DNA of 64,000 nucleotides, taken from the NCBI GenBank assembly GCA_003220435.1, contig QHSL01000059.1, positions 96,077 through 160,076 of the forward strand. Reading direction: 5' to 3'. A program made the position numbers and the translations under genes. Below, piece by piece: positions 8,801-16,096 of this stretch. The notes under the pieces are model-generated. The model saw only the letters and a program-made list of their open reading frames with translations, made no database searches and was not told the DNA's origin. The DNA is from Candidatus Rokuibacteriota bacterium. GTDB taxonomy: Bacteria > Methylomirabilota > Methylomirabilia > Rokubacteriales > CSP1-6. Numbering within the stretch: the first letter of the stretch is position 1; every line of letters starts with the position of its first letter.

Positions 8801-10619
8801 TGGTGACCGTTCGGGGCCAGATCCCGCCCTGCACGGTGACCCGGAAGGTGCCGTCGAGCGCGCCGTCCGGGGCGAAGGCCACGGAGCTCTGGCCGACCTT
8901 GTCGCGCAGCTTGCCCAGGTACGCCAGGCTCATCGTCGGCGGCGGCGGCACGACCGCGAACGCGCCCGCGCGGGTACCGACCTGCCCGCCGGGATTCGTG
9001 ACCGTGACGTCGCGCGGCCCGACCGCCGCGGTGCTCGCGATCGCGAGGGCGATCGAAAGCTGGGTGGGCGAGACGACCGTGGTCGAGTTGACCGTGACGC
9101 CGGCGCCGAACGCGGCCGTCGCCTCCGGCTGGAAGTTGATGCCGTTGACCGTCACGGTGAGGCCCGTGCCCACCGTCCCGCGCGCCGGCGAGACGCTCTT
9201 GATGATCGGCGCACCCGGGTTGAGAAGGTCGCTCAGCGCGAAGTCGACCTGGATCCGCGGCCGGGTGGTGCCGGTGGAGGCTCGCTGGTCCGCGATCATC
9301 ACCCCGGTGTCGCTGAGGGCCTGAAGGATTTCGTCGACGGTCGCGGTCGGCTTTGCTTGTTTCAGGATGGCCCACGCGCCGGTGACGTGCGGAGCCGCCA
9401 TCGACGTCCCGCTCGCGATCACGAAGACGTCGCCGGGGTACGCGGAGATAATGCTGTCGCCGGGTGCCAGCAGGGACAGGAACGGTGCGACGTTGGAGAA
9501 GTCGGCGACCTGGTCGTCCTTCGTCGTCGCGCCCACGCTCACGGCGCTGGAGACGCAGGCCGGCGCGCTGATCTGGTCGGTCGCGCCGTCGTTGCCCGAG
9601 GCCACGACGGTCGCGATGCCCGCGGCGCGCAGGTTGTCGATGAACGGCTTGTAGGGCTCGTCGTCACAGGACGCGCTGAACAGCCCGCCGCCGAGGCTCA
9701 TGTTGACCGCGGCGAAGGCGTGGATCGTCCGCAGGGCGTAGACGCGATCGAGGGCGGCGAGGATGTCGGAGGTGTAGGCGCCGAGGCACGGCGGCGCGAA
9801 GCCGCAATCGAAGAACCCGTTGATCTGGGAAAAGACCTGGACCGCCATGATCGACGCGCCGCGGCCGACGCCCCAGATGGCCTCGCCCATGGGCGTTCCG
9901 TTTCCAGCGGCGATGCCGGCGACGTGGGTGCCGTGCCAGCAGCCTTCCAACTCGAGCGGGCAGTTCACCGCGGCCCCCGGACCGATCTGCTGCTCGGCGC
10001 CGCTCGGGCAGAGCGTCGTGCTCGCCGCGCCGTCCGTGGTCGAGTAGCACGCCTCTTCGACGACCTTGCCGGCCAGGAACGCGTGCGACGAGTCGACGCC
10101 GCTGTCGATCACCGCCACGACCATCCCGGTGCCGTCGAATCCCTGAGCCCAGGCCTGGTCGGCGCCGATGAGCGGGACGCTGTCCACGAGGACCGGCTTG
10201 TGGATCCGGTCCTCGATCACACGCTTGACCAGGAACCTCGCCGCCTCCAATTCCTGTAAACCGTTCGGGCCGACGCGAAGGGCGATCAGCGGTGTCGCCG
10301 CGTACCGGCGAAGCACGCGATGCGGATGCGTCGACAGCCGGTTCAGCAGACGCGACGTGGCGTCGGCGATCTCCTTCCGGAACGCGGGCCGCGCGTTCGG
10401 CGCGACGCTGCTCTCGGCGATGCGGCCCGAGGGGAGTAAGAGCTCGACGAGCACGCGCACCTCGCCCTCGGCCAGCGCGCGGTCGTAGATCCTGGTCGGC
10501 ACCACGCGATACGCGTCGTCGGCCGGCGCCGCGAGGGCCCGTGCGGGAACGATGACGCCGAGCAACAGCAGGCTTGCGGCAAGGAGCGGACGCATCGCGA
10601 GCGCGGGTCGCCCTGACAT
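5808..10619 (-). CDS. Giant secreted S8 subtilisin-like protease with five IPT/TIG-type repeat units
   Basis: From the ATG at 10619 this is 1603 residues. A signal peptide (hydrophobic core LLAASLLLLGVIV, likely cleaved after ALA) leads to a propeptide (about 35-150) and then the peptidase S8 domain (about 160-470). The catalytic triad is complete: Asp172 in VIDSGVD, His229 in HGTHVAG and Ser406 in GTSMAAPHV, with Asn343 in SGNDG as the oxyanion residue. The remaining 1130 residues are five tandem 227-residue units. Each unit has an IPT/TIG-like immunoglobulin fold ending DVTVTNPxGQ and a second domain marked by LRDKVGQSS, WALGA and FASDYNPxPF. These probably form a surface stalk or binding array. 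The start is uncertain (other in-frame ATGs at 10649 and 10595; no clear ribosome site). A separate propeptide-like gene lies directly upstream. Confidence 0.9.
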   Translation of the reverse strand: MSGRPALAMRPLLAASLLLLGVIVPARALAAPADDAYRVVPTRIYDRALAEGEVRVLVELLLPSGRIAESSVAPNARPAFRKEIADATSRLLNRLSTHPHRVLRRYAATPLIALRVGPNGLQELEAARFLVKRVIEDRIHKPVLVDSVPLIGADQAWAQGFDGTGMVVAVIDSGVDSSHAFLAGKVVEEACYSTTDGAASTTLCPSGAEQQIGPGAAVNCPLELEGCWHGTHVAGIAAGNGTPMGEAIWGVGRGASIMAVQVFSQINGFFDCGFAPPCLGAYTSDILAALDRVYALRTIHAFAAVNMSLGGGLFSASCDDEPYKPFIDNLRAAGIATVVASGNDGATDQISAPACVSSAVSVGATTKDDQVADFSNVAPFLSLLAPGDSIISAYPGDVFVIASGTSMAAPHVTGAWAILKQAKPTATVDEILQALSDTGVMIADQRASTGTTRPRIQVDFALSDLLNPGAPIIKSVSPARGTVGTGLTVTVNGINFQPEATAAFGAGVTVNSTTVVSPTQLSIALAIASTAAVGPRDVTVTNPGGQVGTRAGAFAVVPPPPTMSLAYLGKLRDKVGQSSVAFAPDGALDGTFRVTVQGGIWPRTVTSVELRQAGSINIWDSNSATAYWALGATSGLDGALLNGSNGAVNFPVADGGTFFLFASDLNPSPFTTGMAFSLTANFADGTSASASLNLPAIPTISSVSPSVGSQGASLTVTVTGTNFQTGATSSFGAGITVSSMTVVSSTELSVTLAINATATIGPRDVTVTNPDGQLAIRAGGFTVQPPPATLSLAFLGRLRDKVGQSSAAFAPDGALDGTFRVTLQAGSGGRTVTNLELRRTGSIDLWDSNSASAPWALGAASSLDSALLNGANGTVNFAVADGGAFYVFASDYNPTPFVSGAAFMITANFADGTSASASLTLPAMPTIGSVTPSIGAQGANVTVTVAGTGFQPGATASFGAGITISSTTVVSSTQLSVAISIATAATVGPRDVTVTNPDGQSVIRSNGFTVQSPPPVLGLAFLGRLRDKVGQSSAAFAPDGALDGTFRVTLQAGSGQRTVTGLELRRNGSIDAWDANSATSPWALGAAATLDSALLNAGNGTVSFTVADGGTFQLFASDYNPTPFVGGASFTVTASFADGTTATATATLPAMPSISSVAPSAGTRGASLSVTVTGTSFQSGASASFGAGITINSTTVASATQLSVALSIAGGAAVGPRDVTVTNPDGQSAVRPNGFTVQPPAPTLSLAFLGRLRDKVGQSSSAFAPDSKLDGTFQVTVLVGSGQRTVARLELRRNGSIDTWDTDPATGAWALGAGAGLDTALLNAGNGTVNFGVADGGSFYVFASDYNPTPFYGGAGFTVTANFADGTSAATTVTLPPVPSISSVTPSSAVQGTTLTATVAGASFQPGATVSFGAGVTVTSTMVVSSTQISVALALASTATTGPRDVTVTNPDGQSGVRSAGFTVKPPPPTLSLTFLGKLRDKVGASSSAFAPDTKLDGTFQVTVLAGSGPRTVTNLELRRSGSIDTWDSNSASSPWALGAAASLDGALLNAANGTVNFAVADGGSFFVFASDYNPSPFVSGQTFTVTASFADGSVVTVATTIP
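5811..9215 (-). repeat. Five tandem 681-bp coding repeats in the protease gene
   Basis: The segment encoding LRDKVGQSS recurs near 6173, 6855, 7536, 8217 and 8898, a spacing of 681-682 bases, which is 227 codons. Units are highly similar at the DNA level, including long identical stretches between neighbours. This points to recent duplication or gene conversion. Boundaries are approximate. Confidence 0.85.
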
Positions 10620-10736
10620 GCCGGCTATAGTGGGCAACGGTCGTGCCATCCGCAAGACCCACAAACGAAAAGGGTTTCCGTAAATCAGGGGTGACGGTTT
10701 GGCAGCCCGGGTGCCCCGGGGCGTCACTCGGCCCGA

Positions 10737-11114
10737 TCAGCGGTGGGGCGCTCGACCGTCGTTGGGGCGAATGATAGCGTCGGCGCGTACGCGCGCGACG
10801 AGCGTCGGCATCGCCTCGAGTCGCGCGAGCGCCGCCCCGTCGATCTCGAGCGCGATCAGCGGCGCCGTCGCGTAGCGGCGCGCGACGCGCGCGCCGGTGC
10901 CGGCGAGGCCGCCCACGACCTCATCCTGCGCCGCGCGGATCGCCGCGGCGTCGTCGCGCGGCGCGCGGAGCTCCACGAGGACACGCAGCGTACCGCCGCG
11001 GGCCACGGCGCGGACCTCGGGGTCGATCAGGGGCCCGTCGTCAGCGCCGCGCGCGGCACTCGGCGCGCCGGCCAGCGCGATCACGATCACGGCGACCGTC
11101 GACGGCCATCTCAT
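10737..11114 (-). CDS. Secreted stand-alone propeptide-like protein (I9-type, no peptidase domain)
   Basis: This 125-residue protein has a signal peptide (STVAVIVIALAGAPSAARG) and a mature part that parallels the propeptide of the adjacent subtilase. Both share a xLRVLVEL strand, a helix, RRYATAPLIALxxxxxxLxxLE and a terminal xVxRVxxDxxxxP. No catalytic domain follows. In subtilases the propeptide acts as an intramolecular chaperone and inhibitor. A free copy just upstream of a protease gene, same strand, suggests a trans-acting inhibitor or folding helper. The ATG at 11114 has a good AGGTGGAG ribosome site. It could instead be the remnant of a second protease whose catalytic part was lost. 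It is divergent from the DinB gene. Confidence 0.65.
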   Translation of the reverse strand: MRWPSTVAVIVIALAGAPSAARGADDGPLIDPEVRAVARGGTLRVLVELRAPRDDAAAIRAAQDEVVGGLAGTGARVARRYATAPLIALEIDGAALARLEAMPTLVARVRADAIIRPNDGRAPHR

Positions 11115-11202
11115 CTCGCTCCACCTCTGTCTTGAACGGCGCGCTATCATCGGGGCGACGGGACCCGAACGCGGTGTCACATCGTAACAAAAGGAGGACC
11201 CG

Positions 11203-11679
11203 ATGGCAGCCAAGGGCGAGGCATTGGCGAAGCAGTTCCAGGCGAAGGCGCAGGAGGCGACCACGGTGCTCGAGCGCCTCAGCGATGCCGACTGGAAGAA
11301 GACGACGTCGGCCGAGAAATGGACGGTGGGCGTAGTCGCCCATCACATGGCGGGCGCGCACGAGGCGATCGCCGGGATCGTCAAGACGGTCGCCAGCGGA
11401 CAGTCCATGCCGAACTTCACCATGGACATGCTCCACGACATGAACGCCAAGCACGCCCAGGAGCACGCCAAGGCCACCAAGGCGGAGACCGTCGCGCTCC
11501 ACAAGAAGAGCGCGGCAGCGGCCGCCGCCGTCCTGCGCGGGCTCAGCGACGCCGACTTCGCCAAGAGCGGCACCGTCCTCGCCGGCATGCCGGCGATGAG
11601 CGCCGAGCAGGCCGTCGGCGGGATACTGCTCCGCCACATCGACGAGCATCTGGGCAGTATCCGCGCCACCGTCGGGTAG
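11203..11679 (+). CDS. DinB-superfamily protein
   Basis: The 158-residue, mainly helical protein follows the DinB/YfiT-like four-helix plan: an N-terminal LERLSDADWKKTTSAEKWTV segment, an early metal-type histidine pair (VAHHMAGAHE) and a C-terminal LLRHIDEHLGSIR helix with the third ligand region. Members are metal-binding, thiol-dependent transferases or stress proteins of mostly unknown substrate. The ribosome site AAAGGAGGAC lies just before the ATG. It is transcribed divergently from the propeptide-like gene and convergently with the MFS gene. Strong hairpins fill the convergent gap. Confidence 0.85.
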   Translation: MAAKGEALAKQFQAKAQEATTVLERLSDADWKKTTSAEKWTVGVVAHHMAGAHEAIAGIVKTVASGQSMPNFTMDMLHDMNAKHAQEHAKATKAETVALHKKSAAAAAAVLRGLSDADFAKSGTVLAGMPAMSAEQAVGGILLRHIDEHLGSIRATVG

Positions 11680-11697
11680 CAGCCCGCATCTGCTTTC

Positions 11698-11723
11698 TTG
11701 GGGGGCCTCGAAGGGCCCCCCAA
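11698..11723. terminator. Perfect 10-bp GC hairpin between convergent genes
   Basis: TTGGGGGGCC, loop TCGAAG, GGCCCCCCAA forms a perfect stem 19 bases after the DinB stop. It lies between the convergent DinB and MFS genes and is a plausible bidirectional terminator. Confidence 0.6.
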
Positions 11724-11787
11724 GCCCCCCCTCGCTCGGAAGCGCCCCGGCGGAGCCGTGGCGCTCCTCGATTGTGCCTCGCGTCCT

Positions 11788-11807
11788 GGGGGCCTCGAAG
11801 GGCCCCC
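11788..11807. repeat. Second copy of the GGGGGCC-TCGAAG-GGCCCCC hairpin
   Basis: The same stem and identical hexaloop recur 90 bases after the first copy. Another stem (AGCGCC with GGCGCT, 11741-11765) lies between them. Either a doubled terminator for the MFS gene or a small repeat family. Confidence 0.5.
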
Positions 11808-11832
11808 GGGGCGCGGGGGCTGGGGAGCCCTT

Positions 11833-13098
11833 CTAGGCCCCCCATCTTTTTGACCGCAGGTCGACGACGAGCAGGGCGAGGGCGACCAGGACAACGACTA
11901 TCGAGCTCGCGGCGAGCGACCACTGCACGCCGATCACGGCGCCCAGGACGCCGACCGTGAGGCCGCTGCCGGCGCGCAGCCCCAGGATCGCGGTGTTGAA
12001 GAGTCCCACCATGCCGCCGCGTAAGTGGGGTGGCGCCAGCAGCTGGATGATCGTCTGCGCCATCGATGTGAACGCGATGTTGAAGGTGCCGGCGAGGACC
12101 AGCAGCGCCACCGCCGCCGGGTAGCTCTGCGCCGCCGGAAACAACGCCATCACCACGCCCCAGATCGCCGCGCAGCCGATCGCCGTCCGCGCGCTGATTC
12201 CGATGAAGGAGACGCTCTCGAGGAGCAGCGCGCCGATGATGGCGCCGGCGGCGTTGGCGGCCAGCAGCACGCTGTACCAGGTGCCGGCCTCGTCGGTGCC
12301 GAGGTGATGCGCGTACTCGGGCATCTGGGCCTGGAACGCGTTGCCCACGAAGAACGACGTGGTCCCGCCGAGCACCATCATCATTATGATGCGGACGTCG
12401 GAGCGCGCCTCGGTGAGGAGCCGACTGGTCTCGGCCAGGCCGAAGCGGTTCCCTGGCCGCTTGCCGGCGGCGTCGCGGAGATGGCCGGTGTAGGGGATGC
12501 GCAGCAGGAGGATCGTGAGCGGGAGATAGATGAGGATGTTGGTGAGGAGTCCGAGACCGGGGCCGAGAAGCAACATCATCCCGCCGCCTACCGCGGGCCC
12601 GAGCAGGATCGCGAGGTAACGGCTGGTGGCGTTGAGTCGGATCGCGCTCGGCAGGCGCTCCGGGCCGACCATGTCGTAGATGATGAGCTGGGTGGCGGCG
12701 ACCCCGATGACGCCGGCGGCGCCGTGGACCAGGAGGATCACCGCCGCGTGCCAGACGCGCAGCGCTCCGGTGAGGAAGAGGACGGCCCAGGCCAGCGACG
12801 CGAGCGCGAAGAGCCCCTGGGAGATCTGGATGAGCCGCCGGCAGTCGTAGCGGTCGGCCAGCGTGCCCGCGTACACGGAGAAGAGCAAGAACGGCACCCA
12901 GTGGCTGATGACCGCGAACCCGGCGAGCGTCGGCGAGTGGAACGCCTGGAAGATGACCCAGTAGCTGATCACGTGCTCGATGTTGTCGGCGGTCGCGGAC
13001 AACAAGATCAGGACGAAGTAGCGGCGGTAGTCGCGATGCTGGAGCGCCCCGAACCTGGTGGACGAAGGCCCGGAGGCCTCGAGCGGCGATCGACTCAC
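11833..13098 (-). CDS. MFS transporter (EntS/MFS_3-like exporter)
   Basis: The 421-residue protein has 12 predicted membrane segments and the MFS motif A region (GTLADRYDCRRL) between segments 2 and 3. The N-terminal half (FGALQHRDYRRYF) resembles the EntS/MFS_3 group, which exports siderophores and macrolide-like compounds. The start is GTG at 13098. The AT-rich palindrome ATTATAAT (13106-13113) sits 8 bases upstream and could be a -10 box in either direction, implying a very short leader. Substrate unknown. No biosynthetic cluster is adjacent. Confidence 0.85.
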   Translation of the reverse strand: MSRSPLEASGPSSTRFGALQHRDYRRYFVLILLSATADNIEHVISYWVIFQAFHSPTLAGFAVISHWVPFLLFSVYAGTLADRYDCRRLIQISQGLFALASLAWAVLFLTGALRVWHAAVILLVHGAAGVIGVAATQLIIYDMVGPERLPSAIRLNATSRYLAILLGPAVGGGMMLLLGPGLGLLTNILIYLPLTILLLRIPYTGHLRDAAGKRPGNRFGLAETSRLLTEARSDVRIIMMMVLGGTTSFFVGNAFQAQMPEYAHHLGTDEAGTWYSVLLAANAAGAIIGALLLESVSFIGISARTAIGCAAIWGVVMALFPAAQSYPAAVALLVLAGTFNIAFTSMAQTIIQLLAPPHLRGGMVGLFNTAILGLRAGSGLTVGVLGAVIGVQWSLAASSIVVVLVALALLVVDLRSKRWGA

Positions 13099-13115
13099 TG
13101 ACGCGATTATAATCC

Positions 13116-13574
13116 GTGCCTCAGGTGGGCTTCGGGAACGCCGGCGTGCACATCCCGCACGCGCTCGGCTATCCGATCGCGGGGCTGGTGCGCGACTACG
13201 TGCCGAGCGGATACCGGACGAGCCACGCGCTTGTCCCGCACGGCGTCTCGGTCGTCCTGGCAGCGCCGGCCACGTTCCGCTTCACCTACGCAACGTCGCC
13301 CGAGCGCCACCTGCGCGCAGCCGAGCTGATGGGCGTGCCGACCGCAGGCCTCTCGGATCGCGAAGCCCGCGAGGCGTTGCCGAACGCGCTGCTCGCGCTC
13401 GTGCGCGACATCGGCATTCCGAACGGCCTCACGGCCCTCGGCTACGCCGAGCGCGACATCCCTGCGCTGGTCGACGGCACGCTCGAGCAGCCGCGCCTGC
13501 TCAGCGGCTCGCCCCGCACCGTCGGCGCCACGGAGCTCGCCGCCATCCTCCACGACTCTCTTCGCTTCTGGTAA
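13116..13574 (+). pseudogene. Truncated iron-type alcohol dehydrogenase / hydroxyacid-oxoacid transhydrogenase remnant
   Basis: The 152 residues match only the C-terminal third of hydroxyacid-oxoacid transhydrogenase-like iron alcohol dehydrogenases. The fragment starts inside the metal-binding region (VGFGNAGVHIPHALGYPIAG) and runs intact through FRFT, PERH and the GLTALGYAERDIPALV tail to a normal stop. The NAD-binding N-terminal domain (about 250 residues in the family) is missing. Upstream lies the divergent MFS gene only 17 bases away, so the 5' part was deleted or replaced. A GTG at 13116 could allow translation, but without the dinucleotide domain the product cannot act as a normal dehydrogenase. 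Confidence 0.75.
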
Positions 13575-13650
13575 CCCCGCCATAGCCGTCACGGCGCGTG
13601 GTCGCCGGACCGAACCCGGAGCGAGGGGTCGTGAACGCCGCCCGCGAAGC

Positions 13651-13808
13651 CGGCGGCGGCGAGCGGGTGCGGTAGGGGCCGCAGGGACCCGTTCCCTCCA
13701 AGCGTCGGCGGACGTAGGAGCGCCCAGATGGAGCCCAGCCGCCACGGGGCAGCGAGCGCGTGCCGCGTGGTCCTCGCGACCCCTACCGCACCCGCTCGCC
13801 GCCGCCGA
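13651..13808. repeat. Long inverted repeat (28-bp perfect arms) in intergenic region
   Basis: Bases 13651-13678 and 13781-13808 are perfect reverse complements of each other, separated by 102 bases, in the 250-base gap between the dehydrogenase remnant and the amidohydrolase. The arms contain the phrase GAGCGGGTGCGGTAGGGG. No coding sequence is evident inside. It could be a small non-autonomous element, a structured RNA or a terminator for the convergent genes. Confidence 0.7.
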
Positions 13809-13824
13809 CTCGAAGCGTGAGCGT

Positions 13825-15270
13825 TCAGGCTCCGCGCACGGGATAGCTCGGCGGGACGATGTCGTCGAGAGGGCGAGCGCTCCAGTGCCACTGGGGGACG
13901 GCGTGCCATAGACGCTCGCCTTCGGCTTGGACTGAGCGAAGGAGCGCGGCTTCGTCGATGCGCAGGGCGCGGCCGTTCTCGACGAGGGTCTGGCCGTCGA
14001 CGATGACGGTGTCGATGTCGCGGCCGCTGCCGCACTCGACGAGCGACTTGATCGGATCGTGCACGGCGCCGTAGTGCATCTGGAGCAGGTCGACGACGAT
14101 GATGTCGGCCTTCGCCCCCGGCGCCAGCCGACCGAGGTCGTCGCGCCCGAGATGGCGCGCGCCGCCGAGTGTAGCGGCGTCGAACACGTCCTGCGGCCGC
14201 CCGACGCGGAAGCTCTCGTCGGCCATCCGGCACATCAGCGCGGCCCAGCGCATCTCGTGGACGAGATCTTGAGGATAGGTGTCGGTGCCGAGAGCCAGAT
14301 TGATCCCGAGGGCGCGGTAGCGCTCGAACGACTCGAACTTCACGCCCATCTTGGCGTACTTGTACGGCGCGTGCACGACGGTGACGCCGCTGTCGGCCAG
14401 CAGCTTCAGGTCGTCCCCGTAGGGGTAGTGGCACCAGGAGTGGTCGTTGTGGAACACGCAGTGGCCGAGCCCGGTGCGCGGCTTGAGGAAGCCGATCGAG
14501 TGCAGGAGCTGGATCGGTGTCTGGCCGTGCTGCTCGAGGATGTGGTGGAACTCGCGCTGGTTCATCGCAGCGTGCAACTGCATCGGCACGCCCAGATCGT
14601 CGGCCCACCGGCGCGCGTGCCGCAGGAGCTCAGGCGTGCACGTGTCGAGCTGGCCCGGGTAGAGCATCGTCCGGATGCGACCGTCGTAGGCGCCGTCGTA
14701 CTCCTTGATGTACGACACCGCGCGCTCGAGACCGGCCAGGCCGGCGGCCTCGTCCCACTCCCAGACGATCCGGCTCCCGTCGAAGGCGTAGCCCGCCGAG
14801 CGGAACGCCGGGCCGAGGTAGGCCCGAACTCCGAGCTCGCCCGCGATCTTCGTGAACGGCGCCGCGCCGCCGGGCATCGTGCCGACGTCCAGGATCGTCG
14901 TGGAGCCGGCGCGGAGCGCAGCCCAAAGGCCGTAGGTGCCGGCGAGATCGGCGCGGTCGCCCATGCGGGGCGGGGCGGCGCCGCGACGAGGCGCGACGTA
15001 GCCGACGAAGTTGCTCGCGAAGTAGTCGGCCTTCAGCCCGTCGAGGAACACCGACTGGGTCGCGTTGGTGGCGGCGTGCAGGTGACAGTTGATCAAGCCC
15101 GGCGAGACGAGCTTGCCAGCGGCGTCGACGCGCCGGTCGACGGTGCCGGTGAACGCGCGCCCGACATGGGTCACGCGATCGTTCTCGAAGACCACGCATC
15201 CGTTCGGGATCAGCTCGTGTCCGTTGGCGCCGTAGCCGACCACCCAGCCGCCCTGGATCAAGGTTCTCAT
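13825..15270 (-). CDS. Amidohydrolase family protein (chlorohydrolase/deaminase type)
   Basis: The 481-residue protein shows the amidohydrolase plan: an N-terminal beta-sandwich (RTLIQGGWVVGYG), the metal-binding HxH in GLINCHLHAATN, a TIM barrel with later histidines (QLHAAMN and HCVFHND) and a conserved aspartate near TDTYPQD, then the closing GAKADIIVVDL segment. These are the hallmarks of the TrzN/AtzA/guanine-deaminase-like subtype, which hydrolyse C-N or C-Cl bonds on heterocycles or amides with one metal. The ATG at 15270 is preceded by GGAGGG. The substrate cannot be assigned. An AtzG-like/amidase pair occurs at 39 kb but is not linked by position. Confidence 0.88.
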   Translation of the reverse strand: MRTLIQGGWVVGYGANGHELIPNGCVVFENDRVTHVGRAFTGTVDRRVDAAGKLVSPGLINCHLHAATNATQSVFLDGLKADYFASNFVGYVAPRRGAAPPRMGDRADLAGTYGLWAALRAGSTTILDVGTMPGGAAPFTKIAGELGVRAYLGPAFRSAGYAFDGSRIVWEWDEAAGLAGLERAVSYIKEYDGAYDGRIRTMLYPGQLDTCTPELLRHARRWADDLGVPMQLHAAMNQREFHHILEQHGQTPIQLLHSIGFLKPRTGLGHCVFHNDHSWCHYPYGDDLKLLADSGVTVVHAPYKYAKMGVKFESFERYRALGINLALGTDTYPQDLVHEMRWAALMCRMADESFRVGRPQDVFDAATLGGARHLGRDDLGRLAPGAKADIIVVDLLQMHYGAVHDPIKSLVECGSGRDIDTVIVDGQTLVENGRALRIDEAALLRSVQAEGERLWHAVPQWHWSARPLDDIVPPSYPVRGA

Positions 15271-15341
15271 CGCGTCGCCCTCCGCGACCGGATGCTAGGC
15301 GGCGCCGCCCGACGTGTCAACGCCGGGGCCGGTGACGTGTA

Positions 15342-15372
15342 GGGAGCGCCCCGGCCGAGCCGGGGCGCTCCC
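15342..15372. terminator. Perfect 13-bp GC hairpin
   Basis: A 13-bp perfect stem with a 5-base loop lies 5 bases beyond the stop of the OmpA-like gene (minus strand) and before the amidohydrolase start. A strong terminator-like structure, without a clear T-run. Confidence 0.65.
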
Positions 15373-15377
15373 CTCCT

Positions 15378-15917
15378 TCACGGTCTCTGCTCGATCACGC
15401 GCGCGACGAGGATGTCGGCGCGGCGGTTCGCGGCCCAGCACGCAGGGGTGTTCAGGCGGCACGCTTCGCGGACCTCGCCGTAGCTCACGACCGCGATGCG
15501 CTCGACCCGAACGCCGCGGGCGACGAGCTGGTCGCGCACCCACGCGGCTCGGCGCTCGCCCAGCGCCAGGTTGTACCCCTCGGTACCCCGCATGTCGGCG
15601 TAGCCTTCGATCAGGATGGGATAGGTCGGGTTCGCCTTGAGCCACGCGGCGTCGGCGTCGAGGGCCTCGGCGTCGGCCGAGCGTGCCGCCGCCTTGGCGA
15701 CGTCGAAGTGCACCGAGCGAAGCTCGGCGACAGGCTCGTAGTCCTGCCAGTCGCGCGGCTGCTGCGCCGCGCTCGTGCCGTCGGCGGTCATCTTCGACAG
15801 GAAGGTGCGCAGCCGCGATTCCGGCGCGGCGGCGCTCACGGTGATGAGCGACACGATCAGTGCGGTCACCCCGCAGAGGGCGAGCTTGCCAACGAGCTGC
15901 GTCCTGCGTCTCGTCAT
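15378..15917 (-). CDS. OmpA-family peptidoglycan-associated protein
   Basis: This 179-residue exported protein has a signal or anchor segment (LVGKLALCGVTALIVSLITV) and a C-terminal OmpA-like domain with HFDVAKA, ILIEGYADMRGTEGYNLALG and RVERIAVVSYGE. These match the Pal/OmpA peptidoglycan-binding motif (GxxDxxGxxxxNxxLxxxRA). Two cysteines (EACRLNTPACW) near the end may form a disulfide. The ATG at 15917 follows GGGAGGAAATC. It probably anchors the outer membrane to peptidoglycan. It is flanked by a strong hairpin at each end, so it is likely monocistronic. Confidence 0.88.
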   Translation of the reverse strand: MTRRRTQLVGKLALCGVTALIVSLITVSAAAPESRLRTFLSKMTADGTSAAQQPRDWQDYEPVAELRSVHFDVAKAAARSADAEALDADAAWLKANPTYPILIEGYADMRGTEGYNLALGERRAAWVRDQLVARGVRVERIAVVSYGEVREACRLNTPACWAANRRADILVARVIEQRP

Positions 15918-16001
15918 GGGCGATTTCCTCCCGCCGGATTTCTCATCCGGCCGATGGTTCTCGAGGAGCAACGGCCATGCCACCGGCGCGCCCGGCCGGC
16001 G

Positions 16002-16028
16002 GGCCCGCGATCGACACGATCGCGGGCC
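16002..16028. terminator. Perfect 12-bp hairpin downstream of the CMD-family gene
   Basis: GGCCCGCGATCG, loop ACA, CGATCGCGGGCC forms a perfect stem about 70 bases beyond the stop of the minus-strand CMD gene and upstream of the OmpA-like gene. Terminator-like; no T-run seen. Confidence 0.5.
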
Positions 16029-16096
16029 GACATACACGACGTGAAAAATCTGCCGAGTACGATTTCCCAGGCAGGGCTTACACGCCGCGGGAAGAC

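Noticed and set aside
5811-9215. Regularly spaced repeats considered as a CRISPR array
   Set aside because: The period is 681 bases, coding, in frame, with no short direct repeats and unique spacers.
13106-13113. ATTATAAT as a defined promoter
   Set aside because: It is palindromic, so its direction is ambiguous, and no -35 with proper spacing was seen on either strand. It is mentioned only under the MFS gene.
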